The notes beneath the pieces were generated by a model that worked only from the letters and a program-made list of their open reading frames with translations, did not search any database and was not told the DNA's origin. Shown in pieces: positions 46,701 to 58,827 of a stretch of 64,000 bases of DNA. A program made the translations under genes and the position numbers. Every line of letters starts with the position of its first letter. Positions within the stretch are counted from its first letter, which is position 1. The stretch comes from Diplolepis rosae (lineage: Eukaryota > Arthropoda > Insecta > Hymenoptera > Diplolepididae): contig JAPYXD010000522.1 of NCBI GenBank assembly GCA_030998225.1, forward strand, positions 3,782,001 through 3,846,000, written 5' to 3'.

Positions 46701-49700
46701 TAAGAGGATGTGCTCTGGTTTTGTGATAGTGAAGGTCCGCGGAAGGGGTGTGCAGGTGCCCAAACCCCGGCTGAGGTCCAGGACTATACGGTGGTTCAAA
46801 ACAGAAGGATCGTGCATCAGGGAGTCCAAGTGACTCTCCAGACTGTGCTGAGGGTAACGAGGGTGGCGAGGGGTACCTTGATGATAGAGAGTTTTGTTGT
46901 TGTGGATGTGGGTGCGGATGTGCGAAGGGGGGAAAAGAGAAATTACCAGCCAACTGCCTAGGACCAACAGCAGACGAGTTCAAGGAGCTTCCAATTCCAC
47001 TATAAAGCTGAGAATGTGCCCTGTTGTGCTGAAGAGGATCAATCGGCCCATCTCCAGTTGGAAGGTACTTGGGAGTTCGCTTTTTCGTATAGTAGTCCAG
47101 GTCCCTTCCCACATTTCCAGACTTGACTGAAAAGTCGATACTAGTTTCGGAAGGCGCGAGGGCAGAGCTCAATCTATTGTCCCCAGAATCAAATTCACTC
47201 AGTGACTTCTTGTCTTTTAAATCCTTGAACTGGACCGCTGGGGTAAAAGACTTTTGGCCGAAGAGTTGACCTGATTTACTGGTATCCGAAATAAAAACAG
47301 TATGCCGATTACTGGCGTTAGAAAAATTTGTTAAAGGAATGGGGTTTGAGATCCGATTGTAATTGTAACTCTCGTACTTGGGTGGCTGATTTAGCAGGAC
47401 GCTCAGTGGAAGACGCTCCTTGGTTTTTCGAGGGTGAAGAATCGTTCCGGTGCCGTTTTGAAGTAAGGGTCCACCACGGGCTTTGGGCCAGGTGCCGCCA
47501 TTTTTCTCGACTTTCTCAGCGCCGCGACGCTTACTACGCTTGAGGACGCCGTTGTTCGCCTTCTTGTGGTAGCTCTCAATTACTGAGTCGAGCTCCGCGA
47601 TAGCGTCTTGTTCTTGCTCGAAGGTGTTTGGACTAGAGTTACGATGTCTTTTCTTTTTGTCCTCTCGGTCTTTGCTATGTCTCCTTCCTCGAACGATATC
47701 TATCTTCTCGCGAATATTCTCCCATGCATTGCTAATGCCACTGGGCTTGTCACTGCTCACGGATTTAGAGACTTTGTAAACGCTTCGATCACCGAAGTTG
47801 GAGGCGATATACCGACGATCGTAATCATCAGAGGTAGTTTTCAACATCAAGCGTTCTTGCTCGGTTTGTGAACAGTTGTTGACCATCTTTTGCTTCTCAG
47901 GACTGAAACTGCTGTCGAGAGGCATTGATTCAGAGCTAGTGGCCGTAGGAAGAGGAATTCCTTTGAGGGTAGTAATAGTCAGAACGTCGCAAGAATTATC
48001 GTTCAGAATCGCCATTGCTTCGTGAGATGATGTCACACCATCCATTGCTTTACTGTTTATCTAAAAAAAATGTAAAGAAGGTTAAAGTTAATTCACAAGA
48101 ATCTAAACGAATAAAGTTTTATTAAAATGTTTTAAAAACTCACGTTTAAGACTCGATCTCCAACAGCAAGATATCCGTCCTTTGCAGCAAGACTACCAGG
48201 TGAGATCTTGGAAATATAAATTCCAACTTCCAATGTTATACCGTGGGGAACAGAACCAACTGGGAGTTGTGTAGTCCTTAAAGCTCTTCTGCTAAACCTT
48301 CTCCTCCTGATAGTTAAGGTGGCGGGTCCAACAGTGGAAGATCGTAAAGTTTCTAAAACCATTCGCGTCGAAACTGACGTGCAATCTACGTTATTTACCC
48401 TCATAATGCAGTCATTTACTCGTAATTTTCCATCAGCAATACTGCCCTGAGTCACTTGGGCGACGTAAACTCCCGTGTCATTTGGATAATGCGGATTCTC
48501 TCGTCCTCCAACTAGCACCAAACCCAAATCTCTATCAGAATCTAAGCAAAGTCTTCCAAGATCTAGAATAATAGTCAGCACGTCCCATTCATTAACTTCT
48601 GTTTCTATAGCACCATCATGGCCGTACTGACTTGTTCGTAAAGCGTGATCTCCAGACTCAATCTTCTCTTTAAGATCCTTCAGCTCTTTCGAAGCCTCAT
48701 TTCTCTGTTTCTTAATATGGTCTGAATCTTTCAGGGCACTTGCTAGTTCCGAAACAGCACGATCTCTTTCCTTGCGAAGCCTGTCACAAAGGGTTCTGAT
48801 ACTTTCCCTCTCGAGAACAATCTTGTCTCTCTCACTGAAGGCCCAGTCTCGTCTTCGTTTCGAAACCTCAGCTTCTTGAACTGCTTCTTCCAGATCCGCT
48901 TGTACTGTGTCTACAAACTTACGAAGTTTGTCCAACTCGAGATTTGCCTGATCTAAATTATCCATCCGCTCTTTTTCTCTCTTTGCGTAGTCTCGAATGC
49001 TGGTTTCCTTTTCAGCTTCCTTGCTCGCATTATCTCGCTCACGACTATAAGAATGAAGCTCCAGGCGATTTTTGTAGTCTCTGTTCGCTCCTTCCGAAAA
49101 ATCTCCAAACTTCTGCCGAAGTTCATTGCATTCTTTTAAAGCTTCATCTCGATCGTGAAGAGCAGACGAAATCTCTCGTTGTAGAGTCTCCACTTGGTAG
49201 GAAAGAGTTTTTTTCTGAAAATCAGTTAAGAATATATTAATTTAAGAATCAATTGTTTTTCTATGAATAAATAAGTGAAAATTCTTACCTCATCGATAAG
49301 CTGTTTATTTTGGTTTTCCAGATGTGTGATTTTGGCGTAAGCTTGAGTGAGATCGTCGCCAAGTTTTTCCATTTCCTTATGCACGGTATCTCTTTCTCCC
49401 ATAATTAAACTGTATTCTTGTAAGGCTGCATTTCTCTCTTCAGTCAATCGTTTCATATCTTTGCTTGCCTTCATGCGAAGAACCATTGCTTGATTAATTT
49501 CTTTAACTGCTTCCTCGTGCTGTTGTTGTAGCTTTGCAAGAGCTTCCTGATATTCTTTTTTCTCGCGAAGAGCGATATCCCACTGTCGAATAGCAGCGGT
49601 ACATTGCTGTTTAAATCCATTCCGTTCACGAATCACGTTGTTCCGTTCCTGAACTACTTCATCGTGCGCTTTCTTGAGTCTTGCAGCCTCTTCTTGTGCT

Positions 49701-51559
49701 AGTTCCATCTACAATCAAAATTTAGAAAATGATTAATAAAATTCCATGAAAATAATTTAAAAGATTTTTAAAAATAATTTAAAATTCAAACCTTATTCAC
49801 AGCAGAAGAATGCGAGGATACAAGGTCATCGTATCGCTTCCTCAGGGAATCATACTCGTCCTTGACAGCCTCATATTTTCGGATAGCTGAGAGATAGTGC
49901 TGATTCATGCTATCGCTATTACTGGCATCGGTGACGAGGACTTCCTGGTTCTGCAACCTCAATTCGGATACTTCCTTTTGCAAAGCCTGAACCTCTCGAT
50001 CCAGGCGTTGGTTGTCATTGACCAGTTCCCCATATTTGCCCCTGAGAACTGAGCTTTCCTGTGAGTTTGCTTCTAATTGATTCATGGCTGCTCTATGCTG
50101 TGTTCGATAGTACTCCAGTTCTTTCATAGTATGCTCATATCTATAGGAAATACGTCAACGTTAAACAGTTTTCCAATTATTGATTTATTTTCCAATAGAC
50201 GCTCTATTTATAATACAGAGACACCAAAGATCGGGTTGCAAAAAAATGAAAAAAAAAACAACAAAATATTGGATTAAAAAATTAAATAACAGAAAAAATA
50301 GGAATGGAAAAGTAATAAATAAACAGAAGAGGTACACAAACCGTCGAATGGTATCGTTGTGCTTATGTCTAAGTAGTTGCAATTGGTGCAATGCTTGTTC
50401 ACATTGATTTTGTAAACCATCATAGTCACGACATTCAAGACCTCTGACAGGACTGCCGACACCGCCGTAGCCTCCGCTATCCCTCTCTACATGCGGAAAA
50501 TGCAAGTCGAATCCAGGAAAACACACCACAAAACGGGAAAAAAATACAAACTTAAAAGACTCTATTTAAAAGAACTTTTGGTGGAAAAAAGCCACTGAAG
50601 ACAGTAAAAAATTATATATTTTTTAAAACATGCAAAATGGGGATGAAACTCATTCAGAAACTTTATTTCTTTAATAAAAGCCTCTATTTTGTGATTTAAG
50701 GAAAATAACAAGATCATAAAAAATAGTTAAACACAAAGAGCAAGCTTGGGAGAGCAAAAATTTAATCTTTATGTTAAATTTGAATCATTACCCATATTGA
50801 GAGCTCCATCTGAAAATAAAAAAATACGGTATTAAATAAAGATTCGTAATAAATATTTTAACTGCAAAATTCTAAGCGAGTGTAATTGATATTGAGTTCG
50901 TAATTTATAGAAAAAAGACTAAAATTTTCTTTACAAAATTACAAATAAAAATCTAGGTTTTAAGTATAATATTATTTTGTTGAAATTTGAGAAAATGTAA
51001 GTGACATTTAAATTTAATACTCCATAGAACTTACTAACAATCTAGATAAGATCCTTATTTTTATATAACATGAAAATAGAAAAGGCGTTACTCCAAAAAT
51101 ATTTACTTAACACGAGTTAGTCATTGCAGTGACTGGAACAATATAATTAATTAAAATTGTTGGCTTTCACCAGGAAAGAAATCATGGGTCATGCACAGAA
51201 GCATCGTGATTCACTGTTTCTTGCTTCAGAGAAATTAGAAATAAGGAATCGTGATTTCACTTGACAACTACTGTACATCGATAACAATTGCAAATAGCCA
51301 AATTTTAACATTACAATGGTCCAACACTTCATTTAAAACAAATCTCATATTTTCCAGGATCAAGGGCTAATTTTTCTTTTCTCAATTTCAAATTTAAAGA
51401 AATCAAGTAAATTTAATACTGAGATATTAAAACATTTTTCATTCAATAAACATTCAATTCTCGTTTATAATGCAAAGCCAAATTTCTAAGAAATAATTTT
51501 TTTTTGTTTTACTTACCACTGCTTCCAGCACTGTCCAAGGAAGACGCACCAGATGCCAT
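43784..51559 (-). CDS. dlg5: Discs large homolog 5 (MAGUK scaffold)
   Basis: Twelve coding exons on the minus strand: 51559-51517, 50809-50792 (18 nt), 50486-50342, 50140-49792, 49708-49289, 49214-48144, 48060-46164, 45880-44899, 44807-44563, 44497-44268, 44187-43968, 43890-43784. All borders are AG/GT with continuous frame, giving 1908 aa (human DLG5 1919). Order: coiled coil about 25-510; PDZ1 about 540-628 (GLVLVGG); PDZ2 about 630-725; a long Ser/Pro/basic linker; PDZ3 about 1230-1312 (LGIQIQ); PDZ4 about 1485-1564 (LGISLVGGNG); SH3 about 1577-1642; GK about 1722-1895. The GK entry loop reads LIIGPLSE and lacks an ATP-binding P-loop, as usual in MAGUKs, so it is a binding module. Dlg5 scaffolds polarity and junction complexes at the membrane. 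A 5' UTR segment runs to an acceptor at about 51,619. Confidence 0.96.
50792..50809 (-). other. dlg5: 18-nt microexon of dlg5
   Basis: Flanked by ...TTTCAG on its 5' side and GTAATG on its 3' side. It joins exon 1 (ends ...GSS+G) to exon 3 (starts AG AGG GAT) without loss of frame, adding DGALNM and completing a Glu codon. Skipping keeps the frame because 18 is divisible by three. Confidence 0.85.
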
Positions 51560-51619
51560 AATCTCCGATGAAACTGTATTACGTCCACTAGTCTAGAAAG
51601 GTAATCGCTAAGGTTCGCC

Positions 51620-52588
51620 TGAAAAATAATGATGCGATGTATTTCACGGAAGAGCGAACCCTTTGTGAATTAATAAAAAGTAGCCTTCGCAATGACAATT
51701 CATGTATAGATAAATGGCCTTCGCGGTTATCAGAAATACTTTTCAAGAACTCCCTATACCCAAATTATAAAATTCGATTATCGTTGAAAAGTCACGATAA
51801 GAAATTAACAATTGCAAAAAGGTCCCAAGAGCGAATTCTTTAAAAGCAATATTTTCTATATGAAAACCATCCATCCTACTGGGTAGGAGGAAGGGCGTAT
51901 GTTTTCTGAATGGTCATAGAAAATTAATCTACGTTTTGATGATGTGTCCGCAGGATCTTAAACTTTTTCGCGGACCGTGATTTTCGAATTTAATTAAGAG
52001 TATTAATTTAAATATGTTTGCAAATTTAATTAAGAATCAAAGCTATTAAAGAGTAAGGATCACTTTGAGGAAGACAACGAAGCAAACCAGCTCTCAAAAG
52101 AAGATTCCTTTCTATTGCTCGTTGCTAGGAACTTAATATATTATGATAGCGTTGAGAAATTCAACACAAATTATCACACTTGGTTTGACGAACTTTAAGC
52201 ACAAGCTCTCACACTGTTTTTCATTACTCAATACTATTTTAATTTCCTTAATAACAATTAATCGCTCACCTGCTGCACCAGCAAGTCTGACAATTAGCCA
52301 TTTTTATTAGCCAGCGCACACTGGCCAACCAACACTGATACACATTACACAGGCACAGTTGCAGAAACATTGCGGTTAAAACTGTCGATAATATAGAATA
52401 TTCTATTATAAAGATAGTTACACTTTTAACTGTTGGAGCGCTGCTATCGCACTGACTAGATCGGTAAATTGGTAATTTTATAAACAAGTCGATCTAAACC
52501 AGGCTGTGATCGCGAGCATAGGCGATAGCAGTCAGTAAACTTTGATCCTGTTTGGAGCTTACGCCAGATGGCGCCGAAGAATAATTTC
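51620..52588. other. upstream region of dlg5, left flank of LTR element
   Basis: Presumed 5' UTR intron and promoter side of dlg5. No separate gene. The last bases TTTC are the 4-bp target duplication of the LTR retrotransposon; the same TTTC follows its right LTR at 62,383. Confidence 0.55.
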
Positions 52589-53735
52589 TGTTACGAGCCG
52601 CGCAGGTGCGACAGCTCGCAAGTTTGTGATTGGTGGGTCCTGTCGGTCAAATTATTAAAATAAACCGGAAGATTTTTGAAATAGAATAAAAACACTTTTG
52701 GCTCGTTCAATAAACTTTATAATTATTATTAACTTAAAATGTTCGGCTCAGTCCGGATGAACAATCTAAGTATTCGCGATCGAAAAAGGTAAAAGTGAAG
52801 TCTGAGTTAAGACGACGAATTCTTAACTCAGAGGAAACAACAATTCTTCACGATCAGAATTGAGAATCGAGAATGATTTTAACAGAGTCACTCTTTACAA
52901 AACTACACGCTCACATATTCTCCCAGATTCACATTCATCGCTGATTGTAACCAATCAGTGCACCGAACTAGCGCTACGTCACATAATGTCACGCATTGAC
53001 TCCCACTCATACCCTATCGAGGTTCGCTGGTCAGAAGGTTTCAGATTCAAAAATAAGTAGACTCGCTTCCTCTACCCAAGTATACTAAGACTTTTCTAGG
53101 AAAAGTATTTAACATTCCATATCTCACCCTCTATGTGAAACTCGCATTTCATATTTTCATTTCGCCTAAACATTCTCTAAATCTAAACATGTCTCGCTGC
53201 TATCAGCCCCAGTATGACAGTTTTATAAACTGTTCGGATGAATTATAGATTATGATTTGATTTCTTAACGCTTTCATATACCGCCTATTACGAACCTGAT
53301 ATCCGGACTTTGCCTCTAATCTAAACTTAAAAATTATTCGTAGAATAATAAAGATTAACAATGAAGTAATTATTTACAACAAAGCACGTGTAGGGTTCTC
53401 TGAAGCCCTCACACGGCGTCAATCATCTTAAAATCTATAACGCACAATTCCAAAGAAATTATAATAAGTGTAAAGGAATTCATATTCTTTTATCGCAATT
53501 CTCTATTTTATAAACAATCATATCGCTTTAATAGCTATCCTACGACCCTCTCATGACACACTAGACGCTAAAATCAACTTTATCAAATAATGCCTTTTCG
53601 AATAATTGAATAATATATGATAGAATCCCCATATTACAAAACCTAATTATCTTGTTTAAAATAATCCGCGAAAATTCGCAAGAGAATCAGCGCAATCTAC
53701 AGACAGCCGAGCGAACTACATAGTCGCTCGTCACA
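52589..53735 (-). repeat. 3' LTR (left copy), 1147 bp
   Basis: On the plus strand it starts TGTTACGAGC and ends GCTCGTCACA, imperfect inverted termini with TG...CA. It differs from the other LTR by a 42-bp extra segment (52,792-52,833) and three substitutions. It is the dlg5-proximal LTR and shares the direction of dlg5 transcription. Confidence 0.95.
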
Positions 53736-53746
53736 CCTTACCCCTT
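53736..53746 (-). other. polypurine tract
   Basis: AAGGGGTAAGG on the minus strand, directly abutting the 3' LTR. This is the expected plus-strand primer position for reverse transcription. Confidence 0.75.
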
Positions 53747-54303
53747 ATTCAAAAAGATTTTTTTATTCTTTATTTTTTTTAATAAAAAATAAAAACATCT
53801 TTTGTTTATGAATAAAAATTTAAATAATACGAAATAAAAATCATTAAATTGTTAATATAATTTCGAAAGTTAAAACATATATCTATTTACATTTGTTTAT
53901 TTACTCTAAAATTATTTTTCTTTTAAGGTTATTTATTTATTATAATACTATTTTAGTGTAGTAGGCGATGAGTGATAGGGTGCTCATGACAAGTGTAAGC
54001 CCTAGTCTTTATCACCATTCAGAAAAGAATGCGAGAAGTTCCTAGCCTCCGTGGTACCACAAAGAGCAATACTCTCTCACCTCCGACCATTTATTAGGTT
54101 GAGAAAGAAAGATAAAAAAAAATTTATTTCTTCAAAATTATAAAAAGGAGGGTGGGGGTAATCCGTAAAATAAAATTATTATTCCTGACAATTACACATC
54201 ATCGTATATACACAACCCCTCACCCCTTATAGGAAGGAATAAGAATTTAAAAGTTCTATTACGTAAAATATATGTTTTTATAAATTTAATTACAATGATA
54301 AAA
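53747..54303 (-). other. 3' untranslated segment of the retrotransposon
   Basis: AT-rich; no env-like open frame, membrane segment or other domain visible. Confidence 0.6.
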
Positions 54304-56412
54304 TTAATGAATATTTATATTTACACTATCAAGTTGTGCATCTTTGTAAAATATTTTCAAGCTCTGAGGTCTAAGTTTATTCATATGAACAATTTTACTT
54401 TTACCACGACCTATGTCTAACTCTACATTGTAATCATTAAAAACATTGATTATTTTATAAGGACCTGAATGCTCCACATCAAGTTTAGAAGATTTAGTAT
54501 CATTAAGTAAGTAAACTGTGTCACCTACATCGTAATTTTGGATGTTAAGTTTTTGATCATAGAATCTTTTAGATTTCTCTTTAGCTGCGTGGAGTCTGAT
54601 TTTTGCTAAGCTTTGGGTTTCTGCCAATTTATCTTGTAAGGTTTTGAGAAACAGATTATATGTAAGAGGAAGTTTATTTTGTGCGAATTCCGAAGGAATT
54701 GTAGCTTCTTTACCAAAAATCAATTCGTGAGGAGTAAAACCCGTTCCTTCGTGAGTAGAAGTGTTATAAGAGAAAATTGCAAATCTAATCCATCGATCCC
54801 AATTCGTTTTTTCACAGTAATTCTTCAAGTATTGGATTAGGACGTGATGACTTCTTTCCAACGATCCCAAGGATTGGGGATGAAAAGCAGTTGACTTTAA
54901 TTGTTTAATTTTAAATATTTTGCAAAAAGTTTCCATTATTTGACTTGTGAAATTGCTACCTTGATCCGTATGTATAATTTTTGGACATCCAAAGCGTGAA
55001 ATAAATTGCTCTGCAAGAGCCATAGCGATAGTTGTAGATTCAATATTTTTTAAGGGTATAGCATCAGAATATTTTGTTAAATTATCCTGTATAGTTAATA
55101 TGTACTTATTGCCCTGTTCTGTTAATGGTAATGGTCCTACAATGTCAATTTGTATTTTTTCAAATGCTTCTGAAGGTGAATCTGTAATTTTCATCGGCAA
55201 TCGAGTTTTTATTCTTACTAATTTATTCACTTTGCAAATTTCGCATTGTCGTACGAAATCTCTAATATCTTTACGCATGTCTCGCCAGTAGAAATTTGAT
55301 CGAATTCTATTATATGTTTTATTCGATCCCTTATGTCCCCCTACAGCTGAAGAATGATACTCCTCAATAATTTTTAAACGATCAGTTTCTGGTGGAACCT
55401 CAATTTCACCATAACAAATAGTAATTTTATAATTACCTTGACCAAAAATATTACGTAATTCTTCCTCAATAAAAGACCAAGATATTTGGTGAATACCGTT
55501 ACCAACACGCGAAATACTAGCATGATTAATTTTTAATTCATCCATCGCATGTTTCAAACCTATCAAAGCGTTAGAAATATGAACTGCGTAGGGTTTCGAG
55601 TCGAAGGTTTCTTTTATAATAAGGTTAAAAACACAATGTTCTTCATATTTATATACTATTACATTTCCTAGTTGCAAAGATTCTGGAGACTCAGATTTTA
55701 AATCATCATATTTAAACTTATTTTGCGAAATTAACTCTTGACTAGCCTCAGTAGTTAATTTGCAATCGACTGGAATAAATTGAATTAAATTATCATTTCT
55801 CATGTAAAGTTTATCTTTAGAAATTCTAAGGCAAGATAATCCAAAATTTTCTGCTTGAACATCATTCTCATCATCAGAAACATTATTTTCGTTAACAATC
55901 GGAAGGCACTGAAAGTCTTTATTTTCAAAGATTGATTTCAGTTTCATGGGTTCCAAACTACTGGTGGAATCAGTTTCGTCATTTAAAAATATACCTGAAT
56001 CAGGAATATTATTCCCATCATTATCAATTTGATTATTATCTTCATCCAATGAAAAATCAACACTGCCAACCTTGGAAGACAAATTATCAGCCAACCAATT
56101 ATGCCCGTTGATAGGACAAATACACATATCATGTCTATCATTCAGACAATTGCAAATATCATGTCCCTGACTCGGACTTAGTGATCCTGCTTGACACAGA
56201 TCAACATAAATATGTCCCTTACTCGGACTTTCTGATCCCTGACTCGGATCAATATAAATATCATGGGCAACATCACCCAGTACTGAAAATTCATCTCCCT
56301 CACTGGCAGTCAAATAATCATTATCATTATCACTCGAGTTATCAATTATTTCGATTAAATTTTGATTGCTACAACTTGCACGATTGGGACAATCATCAAA
56401 AAGGGTTTCGTG
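54304..56412 (-). CDS. retrotransposon integrase reading frame
   Basis: The frame is open from 56,412; the first ATG at 56,313 gives 669 aa. The N-terminal 200 residues are acidic and polar with a small repeat (DPSQGSESPSKGH, SPSQGH). Around residue 320 comes the HHCC zinc site (H...H...CEICKVNK). The DDE core follows (QIDIVGPLPL, IHTDQGSNFTS, and a Glu in LGSLERSH). The C-terminus has a GPY-type module (HSGPYKIINVF). Integrase inserts the cDNA. The frame equals that of the RT region but two stop codons separate them. Confidence 0.9.
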   Translation of the reverse strand, partial: HETLFDDCPNRASCSNQNLIEIIDNSSDNDNDYLTASEGDEFSVLGDVAHDIYIDPSQGSESPSKGHIYVDLCQAGSLSPSQGHDICNCLNDRHDMCICPINGHNWLADNLSSKVGSVDFSLDEDNNQIDNDGNNIPDSGIFLNDETDSTSSLEPMKLKSIFENKDFQCLPIVNENNVSDDENDVQAENFGLSCLRISKDKLYMRNDNLIQFIPVDCKLTTEASQELISQNKFKYDDLKSESPESLQLGNVIVYKYEEHCVFNLIIKETFDSKPYAVHISNALIGLKHAMDELKINHASISRVGNGIHQISWSFIEEELRNIFGQGNYKITICYGEIEVPPETDRLKIIEEYHSSAVGGHKGSNKTYNRIRSNFYWRDMRKDIRDFVRQCEICKVNKLVRIKTRLPMKITDSPSEAFEKIQIDIVGPLPLTEQGNKYILTIQDNLTKYSDAIPLKNIESTTIAMALAEQFISRFGCPKIIHTDQGSNFTSQIMETFCKIFKIKQLKSTAFHPQSLGSLERSHHVLIQYLKNYCEKTNWDRWIRFAIFSYNTSTHEGTGFTPHELIFGKEATIPSEFAQNKLPLTYNLFLKTLQDKLAETQSLAKIRLHAAKEKSKRFYDQKLNIQNYDVGDTVYLLNDTKSSKLDVEHSGPYKIINVFNDYNVELDIGRGKSKIVHMNKLRPQSLKIFYKDAQLDSVNINIH

Positions 56413-56448
56413 TTAGTCAGTTGTGTAATAATAGAATAAAAAGTTTTC

Positions 56449-58827
56449 TTAAATTAAGGAATTACAATCGTCTAGGTGAGAATGGAAGGAAGACGACACA
56501 GGTGGTAGATCACGCGAGATCGACACCTCGTGAACGTTTTGGGTATCAGGTTCAAAAGGATCAAGTTCTTCAGTAGGTAATGGGTCTTGAGTATCGTAAA
56601 AATCAGGTTCGATTTCCATGAATGGATTACGCGAAAGTGCATCAGCGTTAGTGTTAATCGTACCCTTCTTATAGATGACGTCATAATCGTATTCAGCAAG
56701 TCGAAGACGCCAACGCAATAGTTTGGAACCAGGATCTTTAATATTGTGCAACCAAACAAGTGGTCTATGGTCTGTAACTAGAGTAAATTTTCTCCCGTAA
56801 AGATAAGGTCTAAAAGTTGTTACACAAAATAATATGGCTAAAAGTTCCTTTTCTATTGTAGAATAATTTATTTCAGTTTCTGATAAAGTACGTGAGGCAT
56901 AAGCCACTGGAAGATCCTTTCCAATAATACCTTGACTCAAAACGCCACCCAATCCATAATTAGAGGCATCACATGAAACAATAAATGGTTTGCTGAAATT
57001 TGGATACTGCAAAATTGGATAATTACACAGAATATTTTTTAATTTATCAAAAGCATTTTGTTGAACTTCAGTCCAAGCGAATCGTACTCCCTTTTTTAAT
57101 AAATAGGATAAAGGTTTAGCGACAGTTGAAAAATTTGGTATGAATCGTCGATAATAACCGGCAAGTCCTAGGAATTGTTTTATGTTTTTAGCAGATTTCG
57201 GCCGAGGAAATTTTCGGACAGCTTCAACCTTTTTAGAATCTGGTTTGACTCCGTCTCTAGAGATAACATGACCTAAGTAAGTTACCTCTTTTCGCAAAAA
57301 CGAACACTTTTCAGTTTGTAAAGTTAAGTTAGCTGATTCTAATCGTTTCAATAAATTTTTTAATTTTTGAGTATGTTCTTCTAAAGATTTAGCATAAATG
57401 ACTATGTCATCCATGTAAACAAAGAGTTCTATTCCCTGAAGTCCTGATAAAACCCTATCCATCAATCGTTGAAAGGTGGCAGGAGCATTTTTCAACCCGA
57501 ATGGCATTCTATTAAAGTGGTAGTGACCGTATGGAGTAGAAAAAGCAGTTTTCGGTTTTGAACTAGGATGCATTTTAACTTGGTGAAAGCCGGATGCAAG
57601 ATCCAGGATCGAGAAATACTGAGCACCACCCAACTGGTCTAATATATGAGTTATATTAGGCAGTGGGTAAGCATCGCTAATTGTTTTTTCATTTAGTTGG
57701 CGATAGTCTATGACCATACGCCAACGTTTATTTCCCTGCTCATCTGATTTTTTTGGAACAATCCATACGGGTGAATTATATGGAGAATTAGAGTCTTCGA
57801 TAAGATTAGAATTTAAGAGCTCTCTTGTTTGTTTCAAAATTTCTTCATTATGGGCTTCCGCTGGGCGATACTGTCTTTGAAAAGTAGGCAGGTCGTCTGT
57901 GGTATGTATTTCGTGTTGCATGACGTCAGTGGCTCCTAGAATATCCCCATCGATTTTAAAACTATAAGGAAATTCAGACATACATTCGATTATACTCGCT
58001 TTTTCTTCATTATTTAAATTTGAAAAATCAAAATGTTTCATAATTGTTGGTAAACGTTCAGCTAATATACATTTTTTACTAACATATTGACATGTGATTA
58101 TTTTATTATTCAGAGATGGAGTTTCAAATTCTTCAAGTTCTACCGGTGGAATTGTTAATTTTATGTCGTGAAGATTTGAGTTTATAGCAAAAATTTTGAC
58201 AGTACCCTTTTCGGACTTTACTAAATTTTCGCCAAGAAATATGCCAGTTCCCGCGTCAATTTTTCGTAAGTAACCCTCTTTTGGACTATAATTATTTACA
58301 TGCAATGTTATAAGTTTTCGAGTGCGCGCAGGTAATTCAATAACTTCGGTTGGAACTAAATTTGCAGATTTAATTTGTAAAATTATTTCCTTATTAGAGA
58401 ATGACATTGTTGCAGAATTTTCCCTCAAAAACTGCATTCCCAAGATACCACAAGGCTTAATAGGAAAATTCCCCCGTACCAAATGAAACTTTATTTTATT
58501 TCCGTTATAATTTATAATGACTGATCCTTGAGTTTTTATCATCCCGCGACCGATTCCAGTTAAATAAAATATTTGCGTAGTATTTCGGCGTAATTTTCGG
58601 CGAATACAGCATTCTTTTAATAAATTTAATTCGCACCCGGTATCTATTAAAAACGCTGCTTTTCCATCATGAAAAATGTCAGAACTAATATTTATTGTAG
58701 GGGTTCCGACGGTCCCTTCCCTTTTAATAGTGAGTACTGCGCGTCTGTTTGGTGCACGAGTGAAATGCTCTTGCTCGTCGTTGCACCGGGCCGACGGGAG
58801 CCGTTCGAGTTTAAAAGCCCAGTTGTT
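56449..58827 (-). CDS. retrotransposon pol: protease, RT, RNase H
   Basis: Open from 58,827 to a TAA at 56,449-56,451. Protease active site LIDTGCELNLL at about 58,640. RT motifs WRMVIDYRQLNEKT, ILDLASGFHQV, FGLKNAPATFQRLM and the catalytic VYMDDIVIY. RNase H motifs VSCDAS, TIEKELLAI and VTDHRPL, ending NADALSR. A spacer precedes the stop. It overlaps the zinc-knuckle frame by about 135 nt and is shifted by -1 relative to it, as expected for programmed -1 frameshifting in this group. Confidence 0.93.
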   Translation of the reverse strand, partial: NNWAFKLERLPSARCNDEQEHFTRAPNRRAVLTIKREGTVGTPTINISSDIFHDGKAAFLIDTGCELNLLKECCIRRKLRRNTTQIFYLTGIGRGMIKTQGSVIINYNGNKIKFHLVRGNFPIKPCGILGMQFLRENSATMSFSNKEIILQIKSANLVPTEVIELPARTRKLITLHVNNYSPKEGYLRKIDAGTGIFLGENLVKSEKGTVKIFAINSNLHDIKLTIPPVELEEFETPSLNNKIITCQYVSKKCILAERLPTIMKHFDFSNLNNEEKASIIECMSEFPYSFKIDGDILGATDVMQHEIHTTDDLPTFQRQYRPAEAHNEEILKQTRELLNSNLIEDSNSPYNSPVWIVPKKSDEQGNKRWRMVIDYRQLNEKTISDAYPLPNITHILDQLGGAQYFSILDLASGFHQVKMHPSSKPKTAFSTPYGHYHFNRMPFGLKNAPATFQRLMDRVLSGLQGIELFVYMDDIVIYAKSLEEHTQKLKNLLKRLESANLTLQTEKCSFLRKEVTYLGHVISRDGVKPDSKKVEAVRKFPRPKSAKNIKQFLGLAGYYRRFIPNFSTVAKPLSYLLKKGVRFAWTEVQQNAFDKLKNILCNYPILQYPNFSKPFIVSCDASNYGLGGVLSQGIIGKDLPVAYASRTLSETEINYSTIEKELLAILFCVTTFRPYLYGRKFTLVTDHRPLVWLHNIKDPGSKLLRWRLRLAEYDYDVIYKKGTINTNADALSRNPFMEIEPDFYDTQDPLPTEELDPFEPDTQNVHEVSISRDLPPVSSSFHSHLDDCNSLI

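Noticed and set aside
52860..53060. 66-aa frame present twice (also 61,507-61,707)
   Set aside because: Identical because both lie in the LTRs; no known domain and opposite to element transcription.
53747..54303. env gene of the LTR element
   Set aside because: Too short, no signal peptide or transmembrane segment, no long frame; the element appears env-less.
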